Shown: one piece after another, positions 1 to 7,192 of the stretch
How the letters are laid out: each line of letters starts with the position of its first letter
How positions within the stretch are numbered: the stretch's first letter is position 1
From: Deltaproteobacteria bacterium
Lineage (GTDB): Bacteria; Desulfobacterota; Deferrimicrobia; Deferrimicrobiales; Deferrimicrobiaceae
Assembly: GCA_003105225.1 (NCBI GenBank)
Contig: PQAK01000038.1
Location: 1 to 24,105, forward strand
Length of the DNA: 24,105 nt
Direction of reading: 5' to 3'
Notes under the pieces: generated by a model
What the model was told of the DNA's origin: nothing
The model's input: the letters and a program-made list of their open reading frames with translations, nothing else
Database searches by the model: none
Program-made: the position numbers and the translations under genes

Positions 1-961
1 CTCCCCCGAGAGCCGGGAACTGGTCAGCCGGTTCGAGGGATCCCGGTACTTCGACATCCGCCTGCGCGCGGGCGGATACCCGGAGATCGAGGGCGCGATC
101 GAGGAAGGCAGCGTGCTGGCAGCGCTGGTCGTTCCCCGGGACTTCACCTCCCGCCTGGCGGCGGGGCGGGGGGCTCCCGTGCAGTTCCTCCTGGACGGGT
201 CGGATTCCAACACGGCGACCATCGCGCTGGGGTACGCCGAGACCGCGGTCCGGGGATATTCCCGGGATGTCGCGGTGCGGGCGGCCGGGATCGCCGCCCG
301 GGGGATCCTGCGCGACCCCCTCGACGTTCGCCCCCGCGTCTGGTTCAACGCCGACCTGGAGTCGAAGAACTACATCATCCCGGGGCTGATCGCCGTCATC
401 ATGATGGTGATCGCGGCGATGCTGACGTCGCTCACCATCGCGAGGGAGTGGGAACAGGGGACGATGGAGCAGCTCCTCTCCACCCCGGTGACGCCCCGCG
501 AGCTCATCCTGGGCAAGCTCCTGCCGTACTTCGCATTGGGGATGCTCGACGTCGCCATCGCCGTGGGAATGGGGGAGTTCCTGTTCCGCGTGCCGCTGCG
601 GGGCAGCCCGGCGCTGCTGTTCGGGATGGCGGCCGTCTTCCTGGCCGGGGCGCTTTCGCTGGGAATGGTGATCAGCATCGTCACGAAATCGCAGCTGCTG
701 GCGACCCAGATGGCGATGGTGCTCACCTTCCTCCCCTCGTTCCTGCTGTCGGGTTTCGTCTACGCCATCGGGAGCATGCCCCCCGCCATTCAGGCGGTGA
801 CCTACGCGATCCCCTCGCGCTACCTGGTCTCCATCCTCAAGGGGGTGTACCTCAAGGGGGTGGGGCTTTCCGTCCTCTGGGAGGAGGCGGCGCTGCTCTG
901 CGGTTTCGGCGTGGCGATCGTCCTCCTGGCGAACCGCAAATTCGCAAGGAAACTCGGGTAA
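1..961 (+). CDS. ABC-2 type efflux permease, 5' partial (YbhS/YhhJ-like)
   Basis: Integral-membrane permease of an ABC exporter, of the ABC-2 family that works with a cytoplasmic ATPase and often an HlyD-type adaptor. The reading frame is open from base 2, so the true start lies upstream. Alignment with the next gene suggests that about 57 N-terminal residues, including the first membrane helix, are missing. The visible part begins in the extracytoplasmic domain (SRELVSRFEGSRYF). It continues through the shared WFNADLESKNYIIPG motif and about five hydrophobic segments, and ends in the basic tail RKFARKLG. The equivalent motif in the downstream gene is WFNENLESRNYYVPG, so the two are tandem paralogues and probably form a heterodimeric pore. 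They are 16 nt apart and probably in one operon whose ATPase lies outside the window. Substrate unknown. Confidence 0.9.
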   Translation, partial: SPESRELVSRFEGSRYFDIRLRAGGYPEIEGAIEEGSVLAALVVPRDFTSRLAAGRGAPVQFLLDGSDSNTATIALGYAETAVRGYSRDVAVRAAGIAARGILRDPLDVRPRVWFNADLESKNYIIPGLIAVIMMVIAAMLTSLTIAREWEQGTMEQLLSTPVTPRELILGKLLPYFALGMLDVAIAVGMGEFLFRVPLRGSPALLFGMAAVFLAGALSLGMVISIVTKSQLLATQMAMVLTFLPSFLLSGFVYAIGSMPPAIQAVTYAIPSRYLVSILKGVYLKGVGLSVLWEEAALLCGFGVAIVLLANRKFARKLG

Positions 962-977
962 GGAAGGGACCGGTCGC

Positions 978-2108
978 ATGCGGGAGCGGCTGCGCCACAT
1001 GCTCGTCAAGGAATTCCTCCAGCTCTTCCGCGATGCGAAACTGCGCCGGATCGTCTTCCTGATGCCGATGGTCCAGGTGCTGGTCTTCGGCTACGCCGTC
1101 ACCACGGACGTGCGCAGCGTCCCCACGGCGGTCATGGACTTCGACCAAAGCGTCTCCTCGCGGGAGCTGCTGTCGGGGTTCTCCGCCTCCAACTACTTCC
1201 GGTTTACGGAGGAAACGCGGGACCCCGGAACGGTCGGGGGCCTGCTCGACCGCGGGAAGATCGGGGCGATCCTGCGCATCGACCGCGGCTTCGAAGAGGA
1301 CCTGCGGGCCGGCCGGACGGCCCGGGTCCAGATGATCGTCGACGGGACGGATTCCAACACCGCGCGGATCGCGCTCGACTACGCGGGACGGATCGCGGGG
1401 GCGTTCTCCGACCGGGTCCTTTCGGACCGCGTCGCGCGCCTGCGGGGGACCGCCCCGGCGCCGGCGCCGGTCGAGCTGGTCTCCCGCGCCTGGTTCAACG
1501 AAAACCTGGAAAGCCGCAACTACTACGTCCCCGGGGTGATCGCCCTGATCGTGATGCTCGTCACGCTGATGCTCACCAGCATGGCGGTGGTGCGGGAAAA
1601 GGAGATCGGCACCATCGAGCAGATCCTCGTCTCGCCGATCACGCCCCTGGAGTTCACCCTCGGCAAGACGCTCCCGTTCGCCCTGGTCGGCTACGCCGAT
1701 GTGCTTCTCATCGCTGCGATCGGGGTGCTCTGGTTCGACGTGCCGATCCGGGGAAGCCTGCTCCTGCTGCTCGTGGCGACGACGTTCTACCTGATGACCA
1801 CGCTGGGAATCGGCCTGTTCATCTCCACGGTCAGCCGGACGCAGCAGCAGGCGATGATGAGCGTCTTCTTCTTCTACTTCCCCTGCGTGCTGCTGTCCGG
1901 GTTCATGTTCCCCATCGCCAACATGCCGAAGGCGGTGCAGCTCCTGACCTACCTCAACCCCCTGCGGTATTTCCTGGTGATCCTGCGGGGGGTCTTCCTG
2001 AAGGGAGCGGGACTGGAAACGTTGTGGCCCCAGGCGGCGGCGCTCCTTGCCATGGGCCTGGCGATCCTCCTGTTCACGACGCGCCGGTTCCGGAAGACCC
2101 TGGCGTAA
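978..2108 (+). CDS. ABC-2 type efflux permease (YbhR/YhhJ-like)
   Basis: Second permease of the pair, 376 residues, a normal length for this family. One membrane helix lies near residues 25-42. A large extracytoplasmic domain follows to about residue 175 and carries the WFNENLESRNYYVPG motif. Five hydrophobic segments then run to the C-terminus, ending in the basic RRFRKTLA. The conserved cytoplasmic loop after TM2 (VVREKEIGTIEQILVSPITPLE) is the usual ABC-2 coupling region that contacts the ATPase. The gene starts 16 nt after the first permease and shares its domain order, so a two-permease exporter is likely. Drug, bile-salt or lipophilic-compound efflux is typical for the family, but nothing here identifies the cargo. 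Confidence 0.92.
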   Translation: MRERLRHMLVKEFLQLFRDAKLRRIVFLMPMVQVLVFGYAVTTDVRSVPTAVMDFDQSVSSRELLSGFSASNYFRFTEETRDPGTVGGLLDRGKIGAILRIDRGFEEDLRAGRTARVQMIVDGTDSNTARIALDYAGRIAGAFSDRVLSDRVARLRGTAPAPAPVELVSRAWFNENLESRNYYVPGVIALIVMLVTLMLTSMAVVREKEIGTIEQILVSPITPLEFTLGKTLPFALVGYADVLLIAAIGVLWFDVPIRGSLLLLLVATTFYLMTTLGIGLFISTVSRTQQQAMMSVFFFYFPCVLLSGFMFPIANMPKAVQLLTYLNPLRYFLVILRGVFLKGAGLETLWPQAAALLAMGLAILLFTTRRFRKTLA

Positions 2109-2143
2109 AAGGGAAGACGGCGCGGCGCCTTCGGGGCATGCGC

Positions 2144-2165
2144 TATAATATTGATATGCATCAAT
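2144..2165 (+). promoter_or_regulatory. FNR/DNR-type operator with adjacent -10-like hexamer
   Basis: TTGAT-ATGC-ATCAA at 2151-2164 is an exact match to TTGAT-N4-ATCAA, the box of FNR/DNR-class (CRP superfamily) regulators of oxygen limitation and nitric oxide. With flanking bases the arms extend to ATTGAT/ATCAAT. A perfect TATAAT at 2144-2149 abuts it on the left, but no good -35 precedes that hexamer. If this TATAAT is the active -10, the box covers the transcription start and binding would repress. If the box activates as a class II site, the -10 would lie near 2187, where no clear hexamer is seen. The first gene downstream starts at 2247. Confidence 0.6.
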
Positions 2166-2246
2166 GTATGAACCCGACTCCCGTGCGAGGCTGACGGCGT
2201 GAAATCCAACACGGACGGCTCGCGGAACCGCGAGGAGGAGGAGAGA

Positions 2247-2912
2247 ATGAAGAGATGGGCGGGCATCGGAACCGTGGCGGCGGCGGTCATCATCCTGATC
2301 CTGGGCATGCCGGGGAGCGCCCTGGCGCACTGCGATACACTGGACGGTCCGGTCATCAACCTCGCCCGGCAGGCGCTGGCCAAGGGGGACGTGAAGATCA
2401 TCCTGCCTTGGGTAGCTGCGGCCAAGGAGGCGGAGATCCGCAAGGCGTTCGACCTGACGATGGCGGTACGGGGAAAGGGAGAGAAGGAAAAGGAACTCGC
2501 GGACATGTACTTCTTCGAGACGCTGGTCCGGGTCCACCGGGAAGGCGAGGGGGCCCCGTACACGGGCCTGAAGCCCGCCGGGCTCGATCTCGGCCCGGCC
2601 ATTCCCGCCGCGGACAAGGCGCTGGAAACCGGCGACCCCGGCCCGCTGCTGAAAATGATCAACGAGAAGATCCACGCGGGGATCCACAAGTACTACATGG
2701 AAGCGATGGAGAAGAAGGCGCACGCGGGACACAGCGTGGAGGCGGGGCGGGCCTACGTCCAGGCCTACGTGCCGTACCTGCATTTCGTGGAGCGGCTCTA
2801 CGCGGACGCGACAACGCCCATCGCGCACGGCGCCGGGGAGGGGACGCACCCGGCAGGCGGGCATCCCGAGCCTGCGGCCCCGGCGGCGGAGCACCGGCAC
2901 GGAATGCGTTGA
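2247..2912 (+). CDS. Secreted DUF6448-like protein
   Basis: A 221-residue exported protein with a clear signal peptide: KRW, a hydrophobic stretch at residues 8-21, then GSALA before the mature start. The mature protein opens with HCDTLDGPVI, which I recognise as the hallmark of the DUF6448 family. It continues with a helical segment (LADMYFFETLVRVHREGEG, then APYTGLKPAG). The C-terminal tail is rich in His and Pro (HGAGEGTHPAGGHPEP, then AEHRHGMR) and could bind metal. ATG 2247 is chosen because GAGGAGGAGAGA sits just upstream and the signal peptide begins there. A GTG at 2199 in the same frame would add a charged leader. It is the first gene after the FNR-type box and leads the cluster. Biochemical function is not known to me. 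Confidence 0.82.
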   Translation: MKRWAGIGTVAAAVIILILGMPGSALAHCDTLDGPVINLARQALAKGDVKIILPWVAAAKEAEIRKAFDLTMAVRGKGEKEKELADMYFFETLVRVHREGEGAPYTGLKPAGLDLGPAIPAADKALETGDPGPLLKMINEKIHAGIHKYYMEAMEKKAHAGHSVEAGRAYVQAYVPYLHFVERLYADATTPIAHGAGEGTHPAGGHPEPAAPAAEHRHGMR

Positions 2913-2913
2913 T

Positions 2914-2930
2914 CTCCGGTCCCCGGAGGG
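2914..2930 (+). promoter_or_regulatory. Hairpin masking the ribosome-binding site of the next gene
   Basis: CTCCGG (2914-2919) and CCGGAG (2923-2928) form a 6-bp stem with a 3-nt loop. The right arm contains most of the GGAGGG ribosome-binding site for the ATG at 2935. Ribosomes finishing the upstream gene (stop at 2910-2912) would open it, so translational coupling is plausible. The structure could also be coincidental in GC-rich DNA. Confidence 0.35.
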
Positions 2931-2934
2931 CTTC

Positions 2935-3942
2935 ATGCGCCACCTGATCCTGGGCTGCGGACCGGCAGGGATCGCCGCGGCGAAGGCGATCCGCGCGGCG
3001 GAGAAGGATGCGGAAATCGTCATCGCCACGGAGGAGGCTTTCGCCCGGCCGTACATCAGGCCCCTGCTGCCCGACTATATCGCCGGGGACATCCCGCTGG
3101 ACGCGCTTGCCGACCCGCAGGGGGTAGACCTCGCCATGAACCGGATCGAGGTCCGCCAGGGGAAGCGCGCCCGGAAGGTGGACGCGGAAGGCAGAAGGGT
3201 GTCCTTCGAGGATGGGACCGCGGAAGGCTACGACTCCCTGCTCCTTGCCACGGGGGGAAAACCGCTGCTGCCCTCCCCGCTCGACCGGCACCCGAAGGCG
3301 GTCGTCCCGTTCGATTCCTTGAGCGACGCGAAGCGGATCCGGGAGCGCGCGGCGGTACCCGGTCCGATCGTCGTGTACGGGCCGGGATACCTGGGGATCG
3401 AGGCATGCCGGTCCCTGGCGCGGCGGGGAAGGATGGTGGTGTGGATCAAGCCGGTTCCCTCCCGGTTCGGCTACTCGATCTCCGGCGAATTCGAGGCGAG
3501 GGTCCTCGACGAGGTCAGCCGGCGGGGGGTCCGGATCCAGGAGGGAGACGATATCATTTTCCTCCGTGAGCTCGACGAGAGCTTTTTCGAGGTCCGGTGC
3601 CTGGACGGCCGGGACATCCGGTGCTCGATGATCGTGGCGGCCGCCGAACGGCTCCCGGCGGTGGCGTTCCTGAAAGGCAGCGGGGTGAAGGTCGGAACCG
3701 GGATCGTCGTGGACGACGGCCTGCGGACCAGCGCACCGCACGTGTATGCGGCGGGGGACTGCGCGGAGCTGTACGACGGGAAGACCGGCGAGGTCCGGAT
3801 CAACTTCGGCTGGCGCAGCGCCGTCAAGCTGGGGAAACTGGCCGGCGAGAACATGGCGGGCGGAGGGAAGGTCTACATCCGGAACCGGGAGGATTACACC
3901 TGGCTCCTGACCGGCGCTTCGCTCCTCGACCGCCTGAAATGA
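2935..3942 (+). CDS. FAD-dependent pyridine-nucleotide oxidoreductase
   Basis: A 335-residue two-dinucleotide-fold flavoprotein, probably cytoplasmic. The FAD Rossmann motif GCGPAG is at residues 7-12, ATGGKP at about 105-110, the NAD(P)H-binding motif GPGYLGIE at about 149-156, and the second FAD motif VYAAGDCAE at about 270-278. There is no CxxxxC redox pair after the first motif. The usual C-terminal dimerisation domain of disulfide reductases is absent, so it resembles the ferredoxin/rubredoxin/NirB-type reductases more than the thiol-disulfide enzymes. The invariant GGGYxG of the second fold appears as GPGYLG. It sits 22 nt after the DUF6448-like gene, and its start has a GGAGGG site. 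The electron acceptor is unknown. Partners encoded next to it (the heme-copper-oxidase-like protein and ScdA_N domain) suggest a role in redox or NO stress. Confidence 0.88.
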   Translation: MRHLILGCGPAGIAAAKAIRAAEKDAEIVIATEEAFARPYIRPLLPDYIAGDIPLDALADPQGVDLAMNRIEVRQGKRARKVDAEGRRVSFEDGTAEGYDSLLLATGGKPLLPSPLDRHPKAVVPFDSLSDAKRIRERAAVPGPIVVYGPGYLGIEACRSLARRGRMVVWIKPVPSRFGYSISGEFEARVLDEVSRRGVRIQEGDDIIFLRELDESFFEVRCLDGRDIRCSMIVAAAERLPAVAFLKGSGVKVGTGIVVDDGLRTSAPHVYAAGDCAELYDGKTGEVRINFGWRSAVKLGKLAGENMAGGGKVYIRNREDYTWLLTGASLLDRLK

Positions 3943-3955
3943 AGGGCGAGGCGCG

Positions 3956-4357
3956 ATGAGCCCCACGACGATCCGGTTTCTCAAGGTCGGGATGGCCTAT
4001 TTCGTCCTGGGGGCGTTTCTGGGGACCCTGCTGGCCCTGCCGGTCACCCGGGAATTCCTTTACCGGGAAGCGCCCGGCGCGCAATGGAGGCTGGCGCACG
4101 CGCATCTTAACCTCACGGGATTCGTCATCATGATCATCTTCGGCATCGCGTACCATATCCTGCCGCGCTTTGCCGGAAAACCGCTGCGCAGCGAGGCATG
4201 GGCCGCGGCGCACTTCTGGATCGCGGCGCTGGCGACGGCGGGGATGATCATCGGCTTCATCGTTCCGGCCGCCGCCGTTCTCCTCTGGGCCGGAAGCGTG
4301 GCGCAGCTTGCGGGGATCCTGCTCGGGGTCGCCAACCTGTGGCTCACGATCCGGTGA
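3956..4357 (+). CDS. Four-helix heme-copper oxidase subunit I-like membrane protein
   Basis: A 133-residue membrane protein with four hydrophobic segments, near residues 10-30, 50-68, 83-103 and 108-130. The segment RLAHAHLNLTGFVIMIIFG followed by IAYHILPRF resembles short proteins related to the cbb3-oxidase / NO-reductase catalytic subunit. It has His48, His50, His67 and His86 as possible heme or metal ligands. At about a quarter of the size of a full subunit I (normally 12 helices), it cannot be a complete oxidase. Such short homologues are often found with NO- or oxygen-stress genes, which fits this cluster. It starts 13 nt after the flavoprotein gene, so the two are probably cotranscribed. 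Heme binding is inferred from the histidines only. Confidence 0.78.
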   Translation: MSPTTIRFLKVGMAYFVLGAFLGTLLALPVTREFLYREAPGAQWRLAHAHLNLTGFVIMIIFGIAYHILPRFAGKPLRSEAWAAAHFWIAALATAGMIIGFIVPAAAVLLWAGSVAQLAGILLGVANLWLTIR

Positions 4358-4392
4358 ACCCTCCCGGGCGGGAAAAAGGAAAGGGGGAATCC

Positions 4393-4695
4393 ATGTTCAA
4401 CGCGATGAAAGAGGCGGAATTCTCTTCGGACCGGCCCGTCTCCAAGCTCTTGTACGACTCCGAAGCGATGCGCGTCGTCGTCTTCGGCCTGATGGCGGGG
4501 CAGGAGATTCCGCCGCACACGGCGCCGTCCCGCGTCGTGCTCCACATCGTCCAGGGGAGAGGGACCTTCCTCACCGGACGCGGCGAGCAGCCCGCGCAGG
4601 CGGGGGATTTCGTCATCACCGAGCCGAACGAGCCGCACGGCCTCAAGGCCAAGGACAAGACCGTCATGATGGCGGTCATCGCCCCCCGGCCGTAA
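4393..4695 (+). CDS. Small cupin-domain protein
   Basis: A 100-residue single-domain cupin, cytoplasmic, with no signal peptide. Cupin motif 1 is visible as PPHTAPSRVVLHIVQGRG (His42, His51) and motif 2 as GDFVITEPNEPHGLKA (His82), with the usual Gly-rich turn between them. Enough histidines remain for a metal site. ATG 4393 is chosen because AAGGAAAGGGGGA lies just upstream. The frame is open further 5', but that part overlaps the membrane-protein gene and looks unlike cupin. It lies 35 nt downstream of the 4-TM gene. Cupins of this size are found beside hemerythrin/ScdA-type genes, but no specific reaction can be named. Confidence 0.85.
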   Translation: MFNAMKEAEFSSDRPVSKLLYDSEAMRVVVFGLMAGQEIPPHTAPSRVVLHIVQGRGTFLTGRGEQPAQAGDFVITEPNEPHGLKAKDKTVMMAVIAPRP

Positions 4696-4758
4696 GCGGC
4701 GCGCCGGGACCGGTCCCTTCGGGGGGAAGAAAAGAACGGAAAGGATGGAGGGGAAGGA

Positions 4759-4956
4759 ATGGAAACGATCACGCGCGACATGATCATCAACGAGGTCATC
4801 AGGATTCACCCGCAGACGATCAAGGTGTTCAACGATTACAAGGTGGACTCCTGCTGCGGCGGGGGGGCAGCGATCGAGACGACCGCGAAAAGGGACGGCG
4901 TCGACATCGAGGGGCTCCTCCGGGCGCTGAACGATGCGGTAGGGAAGAAGGGATAA
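4759..4956 (+). CDS. Stand-alone ScdA_N (DUF542) domain protein
   Basis: A 65-residue protein matching the N-terminal domain of the ScdA/YtfE (RIC) di-iron proteins that repair iron-sulfur clusters after NO or oxidative damage. The signature is IRIHPQTIKVFNDYKVDSCC followed by GGG: the pattern of a short helix, FxxYxxDxCCGG, then a second helix. Cys32 and Cys33 are the conserved pair. The hemerythrin-like di-iron domain that normally follows is absent and the gene has its own stop, so it is a natural single-domain form rather than a truncation by the window. GGAGGGGAAGG precedes the ATG. Its place at the end of the cluster behind an FNR/DNR-type box supports a nitrosative-stress role. That role is an inference. 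Confidence 0.88.
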   Translation: METITRDMIINEVIRIHPQTIKVFNDYKVDSCCGGGAAIETTAKRDGVDIEGLLRALNDAVGKKG

Positions 4957-5025
4957 GCCGGTTCCATCGCCCCGCCCCGTGAGATAATTTTTCCTGCAGG
5001 CATTTACGGAGTACGGGGGGGGAGG

Positions 5026-5454
5026 ATGGAACGGGCATTTTCCGATAAATTCGTCGAAGGAGTGAAGACGCCGCCGATCGCCGTGCTCATCGGGTTCCGC
5101 CCGATCTCGTTCGGCAACGGCGAGGCGTTGTTCGAAATGAAGGCGGACCGGCGCCACCACAACCCGATGGGGACGGTTCACGGGGGGATCCTGTGCGACC
5201 TCGCCGACGCCGCCATGGGGTTCGCCTTCGCATCGACCCTGGGGCCCGGCGAGTCGTTCACCACGCTGGAGCTCAAGATCAACTACCTGCGCCCGGTGTT
5301 CGAGGGGAAGCTCTCGGCCCGGGCGAAGGTGGCGCACCGGGGGAAGTCGGTGGGGCTGGTCGAATGCGACGTCGTGAACCAGGAGGGGAAGCTGGTGGCG
5401 CGGGCGTCCTCCACCTGCACGGTGCTGCGGGGCGACGCCGCGAAGGGGAGATGA
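5026..5454 (+). CDS. PaaI/YdiI-family hot-dog thioesterase
   Basis: A 142-residue hot-dog fold acyl-CoA thioesterase, cytoplasmic. The motif RRHHNPMGTVHGGILCDLAD (residues 42-61) carries the conserved Asn46, the HGG of the active-site helix (His52) and the acidic residue Asp61. This is the 4HBT/PaaI arrangement HNxxGxxHGGxxxxLAD. The later strand FTTLELKINYLRP is the family's second signature. It hydrolyses an acyl- or aryl-CoA, but the substrate cannot be told from sequence. A strong GGGGGGGAGG site precedes the ATG. The 69-nt gap from the ScdA_N gene contains no clear terminator, so read-through from the cluster is possible. Confidence 0.92.
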   Translation: MERAFSDKFVEGVKTPPIAVLIGFRPISFGNGEALFEMKADRRHHNPMGTVHGGILCDLADAAMGFAFASTLGPGESFTTLELKINYLRPVFEGKLSARAKVAHRGKSVGLVECDVVNQEGKLVARASSTCTVLRGDAAKGR

Positions 5455-5472
5455 AGGTAAGCCCGGTGGGAA

Positions 5473-6111
5473 ATGCGGGCTAAGGCCGTCCTCCTCCTCG
5501 TCTTCGCCGCCGCGATGGCCTTCGTCGAGGCGGCGGTCGTCATTTACCTGCGGGCCCTGATCGGGAGCGGCCCGCTCTTCCCGATGAAGGACCTCCCGCC
5601 CGCGGTCCTTGCGGTGGAAGTCGCCCGTGAGGCTGCCACCCTCGTGATGCTGCTGTCCGCGGCGTTCCTCGCCGTCCGCGGCGGTGCGCGGCGGCTCGGC
5701 GCGTTCCTCCTGCTGTTCGCCGCCTGGGACGTCTTCTACTACCTGTGGCTGTACGCGGCGACCGGCTGGCCCGCCGGCATCGCCGACTGGGACATCCTGT
5801 TCCTGATCCCGCTGCCCTGGGTGGGACCCGTCTGGTCCGTTCTCCTGATCTGCGCGGGGATGCTCGCCTTCGCGGTCCTTTTCCTCCGGGCGCCCGAGGA
5901 CGCGCCCTTCGCCCCCGGCCTGCCGGGATGGGCGGCAGGCGTCGCCGGGGCCGCGGCGGTCATCGCGACGTACATCCTGGAATGGAAGAAGATCGGGTAC
6001 GGGAAAGGGGTGCCTTCCGGGTTCTCCCTCCCCTTATTCGCCCTGGGGATCCTCCTTTTGGCGGCATCGGGGTGGATCACCTATCGGAAGACGCGGGGAT
6101 CTCCCCCATAG
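5473..6111 (+). CDS. Hypothetical integral membrane protein
   Basis: A 212-residue protein with five or six hydrophobic segments, near residues 4-27, 48-65, 73-92, 115-138, 152-168 and 186-203. A charged, aromatic-rich stretch (AAWDVFYYLWLYAATGWP) lies in the middle. I do not recognise the family. No enzyme motif or metal ligand cluster stands out, although WDVFYYLWLY and DWDILFLIPLPWVGPVW look like conserved segments. The gene starts 18 nt after the thioesterase stop with a weak GTGGGAA site, so it may be translated from the same message. The C-terminus is short and basic (YRKTRGSPP). Confidence 0.75.
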   Translation: MRAKAVLLLVFAAAMAFVEAAVVIYLRALIGSGPLFPMKDLPPAVLAVEVAREAATLVMLLSAAFLAVRGGARRLGAFLLLFAAWDVFYYLWLYAATGWPAGIADWDILFLIPLPWVGPVWSVLLICAGMLAFAVLFLRAPEDAPFAPGLPGWAAGVAGAAAVIATYILEWKKIGYGKGVPSGFSLPLFALGILLLAASGWITYRKTRGSPP

Positions 6112-6187
6112 TTCTCCCCGCGACGCATCCCCGCGGGATCCCGCTTCATCTATTTACCTGACGGATTATTATTCGAAAGGGGCAGAG

Positions 6188-7147
6188 ATGTTGGACGGGT
6201 TGCCTGGGATGCTTGCCGCATACGGGGCCGCCGCGGTGTTTCTCGCGTCTTTCGTGGAAAACCTGGGAGTGCCGTTTCCCGCATTTCCCGTGCTGATGCT
6301 GGCCGGGGCGCTCTCGCAGGCCGGCGGCATTTCCGTCGGCGGGGCCGTGTTCGGGGCGGCGGCGGGAGCGGTGGCGGCCGATATCGCCTGGTATCGCCTG
6401 GGACAGTGGAAGGGACGTCGCGTTCTTTCCACCCTGTGCAAAATATCGCTCAACCCGGATGCCTGCGTGGAAGGGGCCGAGGAAAACTTTCGGCGACGCC
6501 GGACCGCGACGATCCTCCTCGCCAAGTTCCTCCCCGGGGTGAACACGATCGTGCCGCCCCTGGCGGGCGTCACGAAGATGCCGGTTTCCCGGTTCCTCCT
6601 TCTCGACATTGCGGGAGCGTTCGCATGGGCGGTCGCCGGAGTGGGGCTTGGCTGGGTATTCGGCGCCGCCATCCCCGGGCATGCCGGAGCGGTCCATAAC
6701 GCTTTGGGATGGCTGGTCCTGGGGGGGATCGCCGCCTACGTGGCCTGGAGGGCGGCGTTCCGGTATTACCTGGTCCACAGGTATGCCGTCCCCCGGATCA
6801 CGCCGGCGGAACTCCATGGGATGGTATCGAAAGGGGAGGATGTCCTGGTGCTCGACCTGCGTTCGGACGTCTCGTTCGAGGAATCGTCCGTGATGATCCC
6901 CGACGCCGTTCGGGTCCGCCCTGCAACGTTTCACCGGGTCGCCCACGAGCTGCCCCGTAACCGGGATCTCGTTTTCTACTGTACCTGACCTTACGAAGCC
7001 ACCAGCGCCAGTCTGGCGCGGATCCTCATCAAGAAAGGCTATCACAACGTAAGGGCCCTGCACGGCGGGTTCGACGCCTGGATCCAGGAGGGCCTCCCCA
7101 CCCGATCGATCGCCCTCGCGCTTCGGGACGATTCTCAATCCGCTTGA
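6188..7147 (+). CDS. DedA-family / rhodanese fusion, probable selenoprotein (in-frame TGA)
   Basis: A 319-residue fusion if the TGA at 6986-6988 is read as selenocysteine (residue 267). Residues 1-200 form a DedA (SNARE-associated/VTT) membrane domain: FVENLGVPFPAFP near the N-terminus, AKFLPGVNTIVPPLAG as the DedA signature, then further helices. Residues from about 208 form a rhodanese domain: DVLVLDLRSDVSFEESSV, then VFYCT-Sec-PYEATSASLAR, then VRALHGGFDAWIQEGLP. The last is the diagnostic rhodanese end and lies after the TGA, in the same frame, running to a normal stop at 7145-7147. Cysteine homologues of this fusion, as I know them, read YCxCP.E, so the TGA replaces the second Cys of CxC. 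A SECIS-like hairpin follows. The alternative is a nonsense mutation or sequencing error at a TGC/TGT codon. GAAAGGGGCAGAG precedes the start. Confidence 0.8.
7002..7021 (+). promoter_or_regulatory. SECIS-like hairpin downstream of the in-frame TGA
   Basis: GCGCCA (7005-7010), loop GTC (7011-7013) and TGGCGC (7014-7019) form a perfect 6-bp stem. It extends by C7003-G7020 and C7002-G7021 around one bulged A. With the closing A-U opened, the apical loop reads AGUCU on a CC/GG stem, close to the GGUCU loop of the E. coli fdhF SECIS. The loop begins 22 nt after the TGA, inside the 16-37 nt range described for bacterial elements. SelB binding is inferred. Confidence 0.7.
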
Positions 7148-7192
7148 CGGGGCACGGAGGGGAGACTATATTTTCTGTCTGCCGATTTTTAT

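Noticed and set aside
852..3056. Long minus-strand open frame (734 codons) opposite the permease and DUF6448-like genes
   Set aside because: Same antisense artefact of GC-rich codons. It has no ribosome site and no recognisable domain, and it conflicts with well-supported plus-strand genes.
4701..4735. GGGACCGGTCCC palindrome and CCCTTCGGGG hairpin between the cupin and ScdA_N genes
   Set aside because: No T-run follows and GC-rich palindromes are frequent here. Not convincing as a terminator or operator.
6986..6988. Reading the TGA simply as the end of the gene
   Set aside because: The downstream frame contains a full rhodanese C-terminus, and a SECIS-like hairpin is placed correctly. A plain stop would leave these unexplained. 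A sequencing error remains possible and is noted in the finding.
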